The notes under the pieces are model-generated. The model did not search any database. It saw only the letters and a list, made by a program, of their open reading frames with translations, and had not been told where the DNA came from. Shown piece by piece: positions 24,661-32,426 of a stretch of 64,000 bases of DNA (position 1 is its first letter; every line of letters begins with the position of its first letter). This stretch comes from Paracidovorax oryzae ATCC 19882 (GTDB lineage Bacteria > Pseudomonadota > Gammaproteobacteria > Burkholderiales > Burkholderiaceae_C), in assembly GCF_000687165.1 (NCBI RefSeq), contig NZ_JMKU01000002.1, positions 62,001 through 126,000 on the forward strand, given 5' to 3'. The position numbers and the translations under genes are program-made.

Positions 24661-25848
24661 TCAGAGGCTACGGCCGTCCAGCAGGCCGCGCGCGGCCAGG
24701 TGGTTGATGAAGGCGCGCAGGCCGAACTGCCAGGGCGGCGCGGTCTCGCTGTGGGTGACGCGGTTGCGCAGCACGCCCAGCCGGGCGCTGCGGATGGTGA
24801 CCTCGTCGCCCAGGTGGTGGGTGAAGCCGGCGCCGGGTTCGCCCCGGTCTTCGATGGGCGCGAAGAGCGTGCCCAGGAAGAGCATGAAACCGTCCGGGTA
24901 CTGGTGCGCGGCCAGGGTCTGCGCGACGATGTCGGCCGGGTCGCGGCTGATGCTGGCCATGGTGTTGATGCCGCGCATCGTGAAGCCGTCGGTGCCGCGC
25001 ACCTCCAGGTGCACCGTCTCGCGGCGCACGTCGTCCAGGCCGAAGCTGGCGTCGAACAGCCGGATGAAGGGGCCGATGGCGCAGGAGGCGTTGTTGTCCT
25101 TGGCCTTGCCGAGCAGCAGGGCGCTGCGGCCCTCGATGTCGCGCAGGTTGACGTCGTTGCCCAGCGTGGCGCCCACGATGTCGCCGCGGCCGTTCACGGC
25201 CAGCACCACCTCGGGCTCGGGGTTGTTCCAGGCCGAGTCGGCGCGGATGCCGATCTCCTGCCCGGTGCCGACGGAGGCCAGCACGGGCGCCTTGGTGAAG
25301 ACTTCGGCGTCGGGGCCGATGCCGACCTCCAGGTACTGGGACCAGAGGCCCTGCTGCTGCAACAGGGCCTTCAGCGCCATCGCCTTGTCGGAGCCGGGTC
25401 GGATATCCGCCAGGTTCTCGCCGATCAGCGCCTGCACCTTGCCGCGCAGCTCCTGCGCGCGCGATGCGTCGCCGCGCGCCTGTTCCTCGATCACGCGTTC
25501 CACCATGCTGGCGGCGAAGGTCACGCCGGCGGCCTTGACCACCTGCAGGTCGCAGGGCGCGAGCAGGAAGGGCAGGGCGGCATCGCGGGTGCCGGGCCGG
25601 CTGTTGCCCAGCAGTTCATCCACCGCGCACAGGCGCTCGCCGGGGGCCTGGCGCGCGGCCTCGGCGGGCCGGGCGGCGTCGAGCAGGGTGCTCATGGTGG
25701 GGAAGGCGCGGCTGATGTCGAACACGCCTTCGGTGCGCAGCGCCACCACCGCGGGGCCGCCCTGCGGGCCGGGCGTCCAGGCCCGGGCCACCAGCGTGCC
25801 GGCCAGGCCGTCTTCGGGCAGCAGGTGGTTCTTGTCGTCGTCGTTCAT
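24661..25848 (-). CDS. FAH-family sugar-acid dehydratase (2-keto-3-deoxy-pentonate type)
   Basis: A 395-residue fumarylacetoacetase-superfamily protein with the ligand motif NPEPEVVLAVNGRGDIVGAT, LGNDVNLRDIEG and GPFIRLFDASFG. The family member commonly found next to IlvD/Edd dehydratases converts 2-keto-3-deoxy-pentonates to the corresponding semialdehyde (AraD1-type). Its place between the dehydratase gene and the TRAP permease genes supports that. The exact sugar stereochemistry cannot be told. It starts 51 nt after the dehydratase stop codon. Confidence 0.78.
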   Translation of the reverse strand: MNDDDKNHLLPEDGLAGTLVARAWTPGPQGGPAVVALRTEGVFDISRAFPTMSTLLDAARPAEAARQAPGERLCAVDELLGNSRPGTRDAALPFLLAPCDLQVVKAAGVTFAASMVERVIEEQARGDASRAQELRGKVQALIGENLADIRPGSDKAMALKALLQQQGLWSQYLEVGIGPDAEVFTKAPVLASVGTGQEIGIRADSAWNNPEPEVVLAVNGRGDIVGATLGNDVNLRDIEGRSALLLGKAKDNNASCAIGPFIRLFDASFGLDDVRRETVHLEVRGTDGFTMRGINTMASISRDPADIVAQTLAAHQYPDGFMLFLGTLFAPIEDRGEPGAGFTHHLGDEVTIRSARLGVLRNRVTHSETAPPWQFGLRAFINHLAARGLLDGRSL

Positions 25849-25899
25849 GCTTCTCGTCCTCGAAATGGAATGCGCGGGCCGAAGGAACGGCCCCGGCGC

Positions 25900-27699
25900 T
25901 CAGTGGTTGTGGCGGGGCGTCTGCTCGGCGATGCGGCGGAACTGCAGCGCGAAATCCAGCGTGGCGCCGTCGGCCAGCTGGCCGGTTTTCTCGCGATAGA
26001 GCGCCTCCCAGGGCGAGCGGCTGGCGGGCACGGGGGGCGGAGGCAGTTCGCGGCGGCGGGCGATCTCCTCGGGCGGCACCAGCGCGTCGCAGCGGCCCTG
26101 TTTGAGGTCGATCAGGATCAGGTCGCCGGTCTGCAGCCAGGCGAGGCCCCCGCCCGCCGCGCTCTCGGGCGAGGCGTTGAGGATCGAGGGACTGTCGGCG
26201 GTGCCGGATTGCCGGCCGTCGCCCAGCGTGGGCAGGGCCCGGATGCCGCGCTGGATCAGTGCGTCGGGCGGCTGCATGTTGACCACCTCGGCCGAGCCGG
26301 GCCAGCCCAGCGGGCCGGCGCCGCGCATGACCAGGATGCAGTCCTCGTCGATGCCGAGCGCCGGATCGTTGATGCGCGCGTGGTAGTCCTCGGCACCGTC
26401 GAAGACGATGGCCCGGGCCGTGAACACGTCTTCGTGGCCCGGCCGGCAGAGGTAGCGCGCGCGGAAGGCCTCGGAGATCACCGAGGTTTTCATGATGCCG
26501 AAGTCGAACAGGTTGCCCGAGAGCACCAGGAAGCCGGCCTTGTCCATCAGCGGGTCGGCGAAAGGGCGGATCACCTCGCGGTCCGTCGCCTCGCGGCCCT
26601 GCAGGTTCTCGGCGATGCTGCGGCCGGTGACGCTGGCGCAGCCGCCGTGCAGCCGGCCGGCCTGCAGCAGTTCCCACATCACCGCGGGCACGCCGCCGGC
26701 GCGGAAGAAGCGCTCGCCCAGGTACTTGCCGGCGGGCTGCATGTTCACAAGCAGCGGCAGGTCGTAGGCGTGGTCCGTCCAGTCGCGCGGCTGCAGTTCG
26801 ACGCCGGCATGGCGCGCCATGGCCTGGATGTGCACCTGCGCGTTGCTGGAGCCGCCCGCGCAGCTGACCACCGCCAGCGCGTTGAGGAAGCTCTCGCGGG
26901 TGAGCACGCGCGAGGGTCGCAGGTCTTCGTGCGCCATCTCGACGATGCGGCGGCCGGTGGCATAGGCCATCTGGCCGCGCTCGCGGTAGGGCGCGGGGAT
27001 GGCGGCGCAGCCGGGCAGCGACAGGCCCAGCGCCTCGGCCACCGCATTCATCGTGGAGGCCGTGCCCATGGTGTTGCAGTGGCCGGCCGAGGGGGCGCTG
27101 TCGCAGGCGCGCTGCAGGAATTCTTCCTCGTCGATCTCGCCGGCGGCCAGCATGCGGCGGCTGCGCCAGATGACGGTGCCCGAGCCCACCAGTTCGTTGT
27201 CGTGCCAGCCGTCGAGCATCGGCCCGCCCGAGAGCACGATGGCGGGGATATCGACGGTGGAGGCGGCCATGATGCCGGCCGGCGTGGTCTTGTCGCAGCC
27301 GGTGGTCAGCACCACCGCGTCGATGGGGTAGCCGTAGAGGATCTCGACCAGGCCCAGGTAGGCGAGGTTGCGGTCCAGCGCGGCGGAGGGGCGGCGGCAG
27401 TTCTCGAAGATCGGGTGGACCGGGAATTCGATCGGGATGCCGCCCGCGTCGCGGATGCCGTCGCGCACCCGGCGGGCCAGTTCCAGGTGGATGCGGTTGC
27501 AGGGCGAGAGGTCGCTGCCGGTCTGGGCGATGCCGATGATCGGCCGGCCCGAGCGCAGCTCCTCGGGCGTGAGCCCGTAGTTCATGAAGCGCTCGAGGTA
27601 GAGCGCGGTCATGTCGGAGCGCGCCGGGTCGGCGAACCAGTCGCGCGAGCGGAAGCGGCGGCCTTCGCCTTCGGGTGGGGACATGTCGTTCTCGGTCAC
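25900..27699 (-). CDS. IlvD/Edd family sugar-acid dehydratase
   Basis: A 599-residue dehydratase of the IlvD/Edd family, with iron-sulfur ligands in LTTGCDKTTPAG and SAGHCNTMGTAST, and a C-terminal domain ending near MRGAGPLGWPGSAEVVNM. The length and N-terminal FRSRDWFADP match the pentonate/hexonate dehydratase branch (L-arabinonate or D-xylonate) rather than dihydroxyacid dehydratase of branched-chain synthesis. The start overlaps the dctP stop by ATGA. It supplies the 2-keto-3-deoxy acid for the FAH-family enzyme next in the operon. Confidence 0.85.
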   Translation of the reverse strand: MTENDMSPPEGEGRRFRSRDWFADPARSDMTALYLERFMNYGLTPEELRSGRPIIGIAQTGSDLSPCNRIHLELARRVRDGIRDAGGIPIEFPVHPIFENCRRPSAALDRNLAYLGLVEILYGYPIDAVVLTTGCDKTTPAGIMAASTVDIPAIVLSGGPMLDGWHDNELVGSGTVIWRSRRMLAAGEIDEEEFLQRACDSAPSAGHCNTMGTASTMNAVAEALGLSLPGCAAIPAPYRERGQMAYATGRRIVEMAHEDLRPSRVLTRESFLNALAVVSCAGGSSNAQVHIQAMARHAGVELQPRDWTDHAYDLPLLVNMQPAGKYLGERFFRAGGVPAVMWELLQAGRLHGGCASVTGRSIAENLQGREATDREVIRPFADPLMDKAGFLVLSGNLFDFGIMKTSVISEAFRARYLCRPGHEDVFTARAIVFDGAEDYHARINDPALGIDEDCILVMRGAGPLGWPGSAEVVNMQPPDALIQRGIRALPTLGDGRQSGTADSPSILNASPESAAGGGLAWLQTGDLILIDLKQGRCDALVPPEEIARRRELPPPPVPASRSPWEALYREKTGQLADGATLDFALQFRRIAEQTPRHNH

Positions 27700-28712
27700 T
27701 TGCGACGGGCCTTTTCCAGCTCGGCCATCATTTCGCGGGTGGTGTCCTCGCCGAATTCCTTGCTGTACTTCGCGACCACGGGCTGGAGCTTGTCACGCAG
27801 TTTGGCCTGCTCCGCGGGTGGAAGTTCGGTGACCTGCATGCCGAGCTTCTTCAACTCGCCGAGCGCCTTGGCCTCCAGCGCACGGATGGCCTTGCGTTCG
27901 AACGCGGTGGCCTCCTTCGCGGCCTCCTGCACGATCTTCTGCTCTTCGGCAGACAGGCTGTCCCAGGCCTTCCTGGACATGAGGAGCACCCAGGTGCTGT
28001 AGATGTGGCGCGACAGCACCAGGTGCTTCTGCACTTCGTAGAACTTGCTGGTGAGGATGGTCGCGGTCGGGTTCTCCTGGCCGTCCACCGCTTTCTGTTC
28101 CATCGCCGAATAGAGTTCGGTGAAGGGCATGGGCGTGGCGTTGGCGCCCAGGGCGTTGAAACTGTCGATGAAGAGTTGGTTCTGGATCACCCGCAGCTTC
28201 AGCCCGGCGAAGTCTTCGGCCTTCTGGATCGGGCGGCGCGAGTTGGTGGTCTGGCGGAAGCCGTTCTCCCAGTAGCCCAGGCCGACCAGGCCCTTCTCGG
28301 GCAGTTTGGCGAGCAGCTTCTGGCCGAAGGCGCTGTCGAGCACCGCGTCGGCTTCCTCGCTGGTGTTGAAGGTGAGCGGCAGGTTGAGCACGCCGAAGTC
28401 CTTCACCACCGACACCAGGGTGGAGCTGTCGGGCACCGTCATCTCCAGCGTGCCGCCGCGCAGGGCGGAGATCATGGTGACGTCGTTGCCCAGCGTGCCG
28501 TTGGCGAAGAGCTTGGCGCGCATCTTGCCGCCGCTCCTGGCCGCCAGCACCTCGTCGAAGTGCCGCGAGGCCTGGGCCTGCGGATGGTCGTCGGTAATGC
28601 CGGTGCCGATCTTGAAGGTGCGCTCGCGCACCTGCGCCATGGCGGGCGTGGCCAGCACGGCGGCCAGGGCGGTGGCCAGCGCGAACGTCTTGAAAGCTGC
28701 GTGGAATTGCAT
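27696..28712 (-). CDS. dctP: TRAP transporter substrate-binding protein DctP
   Basis: A 338-residue periplasmic receptor. The signal peptide (MQFHAAFKTFALATALAAVL) ends ATPAMAQ. The mature protein has the DctP features FKIGTGITDDHPQAQA, LPLTFNTSEEADAVLD and an arginine-bearing segment GLKLRVIQNQLFIDSF near residue 165 where the substrate carboxylate is usually held. It is first in the operon and has a divergent LysR gene upstream. The ATG at 28712 is preceded by an AGGAGAC site. Confidence 0.93.
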   Translation of the reverse strand: MQFHAAFKTFALATALAAVLATPAMAQVRERTFKIGTGITDDHPQAQASRHFDEVLAARSGGKMRAKLFANGTLGNDVTMISALRGGTLEMTVPDSSTLVSVVKDFGVLNLPLTFNTSEEADAVLDSAFGQKLLAKLPEKGLVGLGYWENGFRQTTNSRRPIQKAEDFAGLKLRVIQNQLFIDSFNALGANATPMPFTELYSAMEQKAVDGQENPTATILTSKFYEVQKHLVLSRHIYSTWVLLMSRKAWDSLSAEEQKIVQEAAKEATAFERKAIRALEAKALGELKKLGMQVTELPPAEQAKLRDKLQPVVAKYSKEFGEDTTREMMAELEKARRK

Positions 28713-28834
28713 GATGTCTTGTCTCCTGTGGATGTTCTTGGGGGGCGCGGGGGTGCAGACTAGGGGGCGGTGCCCGTGGCGTCCAATCAGTGTTTTTCCA
28801 CGGGACATTCCTTCCAGTTATCGGTCACCCCAAA

Positions 28835-29794
28835 ATGCCGGGCAAACCCTTATCCATCGCCACCGCCTGCAGCCGCCTGCGCGCCAGGCACCTGCAGTTC
28901 CTCGACATCCTGGGGCGGACGCGCAACCTGCGGCTCACGGCCGAGCAGATGCATGTGACGCAGCCGGCCGCCACGAAGATCCTGCTGGACCTGGAGGAAA
29001 TCTTCGATGCGCGCCTGTTCGAGCGCCTGCCGCGCGAGATGCGGCCCACCGAGCTGGGCCTGTTCGCGCTGGGCTATGCCGCCTCCGCGCTGGCGGGCCA
29101 GGCGAAGTTCGTGGACGAATTCAATGCGCTCAAGCAGGGTGGCCACGGCCAGCTGTCCATCGGGGCGATTTCCGGCTCGGCCGCGCGGCTGCTGACCACG
29201 GCCATCGCCGAGATGCAGCGGCGCCGGCCGATGCTGGTGCTGAAGGTGCGCGAGCAGAGCAGCGACCAGCTCATCGCCTGGCTGGGCGAGCGCCGGATCG
29301 ACCTGATGATCGGCCGCTTCACCGACGAGGCGCAGCAGGCGGACTTCCAGTACGAGCGCCTGTCCGGCGAGACGCTGCAGGTGGTGGGCGGGCCGCACCA
29401 TCCGCTGCGCGGCATCCTGGGGCTGGAGGTGGGCCGCCTCGCGCACTGGCCCTGGCTGCTCTACCCGGAATCGACGGCGCTGCGCAAGGTGTCCGACGAC
29501 ATCTTCCGGGCCATCGGCATGACGCCGACCTCGGGCGTGATGGAGACGCAGTCTTTCCTGTTCGCGCTGGAATCGCTGCGCATCACCGACATGCTCTCGC
29601 TGCAGCCCAGCGCGCTGGCCGACCGGTACATCGCCAAAGGCCTGCTCGCCCCCATCCACGTGGATGTGCCCCGGGCGATGCCCGACTACGGCATGCTGGT
29701 GCGCCAGGGCGAGACACCGACACCGGCGGCGCAGGCGTTCATGGAGGTGCTGCGCGACGTGGCGGGCGGGAAGGTGGTGGCGGCCCGGCGGTAG
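28835..29794 (+). CDS. LysR-family regulator divergent from the TRAP/sugar-acid operon
   Basis: A protein of about 319 residues: winged HTH (RLTAEQMHVTQPAATKILLD in residues about 35-55) and a periplasmic-binding-like effector domain containing GQLSIGAISGSAARLL. It is close to the GbpR/galactose-binding regulator type seen beside sugar transport genes. It diverges from dctP over about 120 bp, so it probably controls that operon. The start was set at ATG 28835; an upstream ATG at 28790 extends it by 15 residues. Confidence 0.88.
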   Translation: MPGKPLSIATACSRLRARHLQFLDILGRTRNLRLTAEQMHVTQPAATKILLDLEEIFDARLFERLPREMRPTELGLFALGYAASALAGQAKFVDEFNALKQGGHGQLSIGAISGSAARLLTTAIAEMQRRRPMLVLKVREQSSDQLIAWLGERRIDLMIGRFTDEAQQADFQYERLSGETLQVVGGPHHPLRGILGLEVGRLAHWPWLLYPESTALRKVSDDIFRAIGMTPTSGVMETQSFLFALESLRITDMLSLQPSALADRYIAKGLLAPIHVDVPRAMPDYGMLVRQGETPTPAAQAFMEVLRDVAGGKVVAARR

Positions 29795-29822
29795 GCACCG
29801 CAGGCGCCGGATGGTGCCTGGG

Positions 29823-30725
29823 TCAGTACGGCAGGATCCCCGGCAGCAGTTCCCGGTCCAGCCGCTGCCGCCACCACTTGAGCGCCTCGCCCATGTGGTC
29901 AGGCCGCCAGGCCAGGAAGAAGGGCTCTTCCGGGCGCGGCGTTTCCACTTCCAGTTCCACCAGGATGCCGGTCTCCAGTTCCGTGCGCACGCAGGCGCGG
30001 GGCACGAAGCCATGGCCCAGGCCCGCGGCCTGCGCGGCGATCTTGGCGTGCATGTGCGGCACGATGATGCGGCGCTGGCCCGACAGCAGGCCGATGGTGC
30101 GGTCGTTCGACGACCGTGCGCCGTCGCCCACCACCACGGCCGTGTGCTCCAGCAGGTCGCCCCGCGTGAGCGGGCGCTGGAGCCGGGCCAGCGGGTGCGT
30201 GGCCGTCACGCAGAACACGAACTGCAGCGTGCCCACCGGCACGGCCTTGTAGCCGCCGCCGGCCGGGCCCTCGCCGGCGGCCACCACGATGTCGGCGCGC
30301 CTCTCGCGCAGGGCTTCCCAGGTGCCCGTCATCACGTCGCAGCCGATGCGCAGCCGCGTGCCGCAGTTCAGGTCTTCGAAGGCGCAGATGTCCTGGTTGA
30401 AGGCATGCGTGGGAATCAGGGAATCGTGCACCAGCCGCACCTCGGATTCGAAGCCCGTGGCGATCTGCCGCATGCGCGATTCCAGCTGCCTGGCGCCGGC
30501 CAGCAGCCAGCGGCCCTCCTTGATCATTTCCTGCCCCGCGGGGGTGAGCGTCACGCGCGGGCCGTTGCGGGTGAACAGGGCAAAGCCCAGTTGCTCTTCC
30601 AGCCGGGCGATGGCGTACGAAATGGTGGACGGCACCTTGTGCAGCCGTTCGGAAGCCCCGGCGAACGAGCCGTGCCGGGCGATGGCGTCCACCAGTTCGA
30701 TGGCTTCCAGGGAGAGTTTCAGCAT
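29823..30725 (-). CDS. LysR-family regulator divergent from the pirin operon
   Basis: A 300-residue LysR protein with HTH in residues about 15-62 (GASERLHKVPSTISYAIARL) and an effector domain with ERRADIVVAAGEGPAGGGYK. It diverges from the pirin gene over 182 bp carrying a perfect inverted repeat of LysR-box form. It converges with the previous LysR gene across a 28-bp gap that contains a 7-bp hairpin (29793-29819) without a T run. Confidence 0.9.
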   Translation of the reverse strand: MLKLSLEAIELVDAIARHGSFAGASERLHKVPSTISYAIARLEEQLGFALFTRNGPRVTLTPAGQEMIKEGRWLLAGARQLESRMRQIATGFESEVRLVHDSLIPTHAFNQDICAFEDLNCGTRLRIGCDVMTGTWEALRERRADIVVAAGEGPAGGGYKAVPVGTLQFVFCVTATHPLARLQRPLTRGDLLEHTAVVVGDGARSSNDRTIGLLSGQRRIIVPHMHAKIAAQAAGLGHGFVPRACVRTELETGILVELEVETPRPEEPFFLAWRPDHMGEALKWWRQRLDRELLPGILPY

Positions 30726-30747
30726 GGTCGGGATGGCTTGATCTGGA

Positions 30748-30766
30748 TCATCGAAATTATCGATGA
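30748..30766. promoter_or_regulatory. 7-5-7 inverted repeat, probable LysR box
   Basis: TCATCGA-AATTA-TCGATGA is perfect and has the T-N11-A core of LysR sites (ATCGAAATTATCGAT). It lies 23 bp upstream of the LysR start and 142 bp upstream of pirin, a typical autoregulatory and activation position. Confidence 0.6.
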
Positions 30767-30907
30767 TGGAAGGCCAAACCTTTCAACCTGATGCGCATCA
30801 AGGCGCCGGATACTTCCTTCACCGCAGCACTGAATTCCCAGGAAAAACCCGGGGAAGGCCCTCCGGGGCGCAGTGTGAATTCCATCGATTGAAGAAGGAC
30901 CGAAACC

Positions 30908-31633
30908 ATGCTCGACATCCGCAAGGCCCAACACCGCGGCAACGCCAACCACGGCTGGCTGCATTCCCGCCATACGTTTTCGTTCGGCCACTACCGCGAC
31001 GCGAACCAGCAGGGTTTCTCCGACCTGCTGGTCATCAACGACGACCGCGTGGCGCCTTCGAAGGGCTTCGGCACCCATGGCCACCGCGACATGGAAATCT
31101 TCTCCTATGTGCTCGAAGGCGCACTGGAGCACAAGGATTCGATGGGCACCGGCTCGGTGATCCGCCCTGGCGACGTGCAGATGATGAGCGCCGGCAGCGG
31201 CGTGCAGCACAGCGAGTTCAACCACTCGGCCGAAGAGCCGGTGCACTTCCTGCAGATCTGGATCGTGCCGAACAAGGTCGGTGTCCAGCCGCGCTACCAG
31301 CAGGTGCACTTCACCGAGGCGGACAAGCGCGGCCAGCTGCGCCAGATCATCTCGCCGGAGGGCACGGACGGATCGCTGGCCGTGCACCAGGACGCCCGTG
31401 TCTATGCCGGCCTGTTCGACGGGGACGAGTCTGCCGACCTGGCCGTGGGTGCCCACCGCAACGTCTATGTGCATGTGGCCCGCGGCAGCGTCGAGGTGAA
31501 CGGCGAGCGGCTGGACGAAGGCGACGGCGCCCGCATCCGCAACGTCGGCGATCTGCACTTCGCCAAGGGCCAGGACGCCGAGGTGCTGGTGTTCGACCTG
31601 CGCCCCAACGAGCTGCCCATGATGCCCCATTGA
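30908..31633 (+). CDS. pirin family protein (YhhW-like)
   Basis: A 241-residue double-cupin protein. Metal ligands appear in KGFGTHGHRDMEIFSYVLEG and MSAGSGVQHSEFNHS, as in the quercetinase-active YhhW group. The start MLDIRKAQHRGNANHGWLHS is characteristic, and GAAGGA sits upstream of the ATG. It leads a set of plus-strand genes (hydrolase, amidohydrolase, DoxX, MFS) under the divergent LysR. Its role here may be stress-related or degradative. Confidence 0.92.
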   Translation: MLDIRKAQHRGNANHGWLHSRHTFSFGHYRDANQQGFSDLLVINDDRVAPSKGFGTHGHRDMEIFSYVLEGALEHKDSMGTGSVIRPGDVQMMSAGSGVQHSEFNHSAEEPVHFLQIWIVPNKVGVQPRYQQVHFTEADKRGQLRQIISPEGTDGSLAVHQDARVYAGLFDGDESADLAVGAHRNVYVHVARGSVEVNGERLDEGDGARIRNVGDLHFAKGQDAEVLVFDLRPNELPMMPH

Positions 31634-31700
31634 CCGGGCACGGCAGGTTCTTCCGTCGTTTCGTCCATTCCGCCATCCACCCACGTTCCAGGAGATTCCC

Positions 31701-32378
31701 ATGCAAAACGCCAACGCTTCCGCCGCCCGTCCCGTCGCCGTCGCCCGCCCCGGAGCCCGCCTGCTCGACCCGCAGGACCACACGCTGATCATGATCGACT
31801 TCCAGTCGCAGATGGCCTTCGCCACGCACTCGATCGATCCGGTGCAGCTGCGCTCCAATGCCGCGCTGGTGGCGTCGGCCGCCGCCGGCTTCGGCGCCTC
31901 GACCATCCTCACCACGGTGGCCGAGAAGAGCTTCTCGGGCCCCATGTTCGATGAAGTGACCGCGCCGTTTCCCGGCCAGGCCCTGCTGGACCGCACGTCC
32001 ATGAACACCTGGGAAGACGAGGCCGTGATCCGCCGCGTGAACGAGATCGGCAAGCCGCGCATCGTGCTGGCCGGCCTGTGGACCAGCGTGTGCATCGTGG
32101 GCCCGGCGCTGTCGGCGCTGGACCAGGGATTCGAGGTGTTCGTGATCGCCGATGCCTGCGGCGACATCTCGGTGGAGGCCCACAACCGCGCCATGGAGCG
32201 CATGGTGCAGGCCGGCGCGCAGCCCATCACCGCGCTGCAGTACCTGCTGGAGATGCAGCGCGACTGGGCGCGCGGCGAGACGTACGACATGACGACGGGC
32301 ATCGCGAAGAAGTTCGGCGGCGGCTACGGCCTGGGCATCACCTACGCCAAGACCATGTTCAACGCCCACGAAGGCTGA
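31701..32378 (+). CDS. isochorismatase-family hydrolase (YcaC-like)
   Basis: A 225-residue cysteine hydrolase. The catalytic aspartate is in LIMIDFQSQM, the lysine in TTVAEKSFSG, and the nucleophile in VLAGLWTSVCIVGPALSAL, giving the Asp-Lys-Cys triad of the family. The closest named group by pattern is YcaC, with unknown natural substrate. It is 67 nt downstream of pirin, with an AGGAGA site 7 nt before the ATG. Confidence 0.88.
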   Translation: MQNANASAARPVAVARPGARLLDPQDHTLIMIDFQSQMAFATHSIDPVQLRSNAALVASAAAGFGASTILTTVAEKSFSGPMFDEVTAPFPGQALLDRTSMNTWEDEAVIRRVNEIGKPRIVLAGLWTSVCIVGPALSALDQGFEVFVIADACGDISVEAHNRAMERMVQAGAQPITALQYLLEMQRDWARGETYDMTTGIAKKFGGGYGLGITYAKTMFNAHEG

Positions 32379-32426
32379 AGGCAGGGCGCCCTGCCATCGT
32401 CAAACCCCTTTGAAGGTCCGCACACC

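Noticed and set aside
29793-29819. Hairpin AGGCACC/GGTGCCT between convergent LysR genes as a terminator
   Set aside because: The loop is 13 nt and no T run follows on either strand, so support is too weak for a feature.
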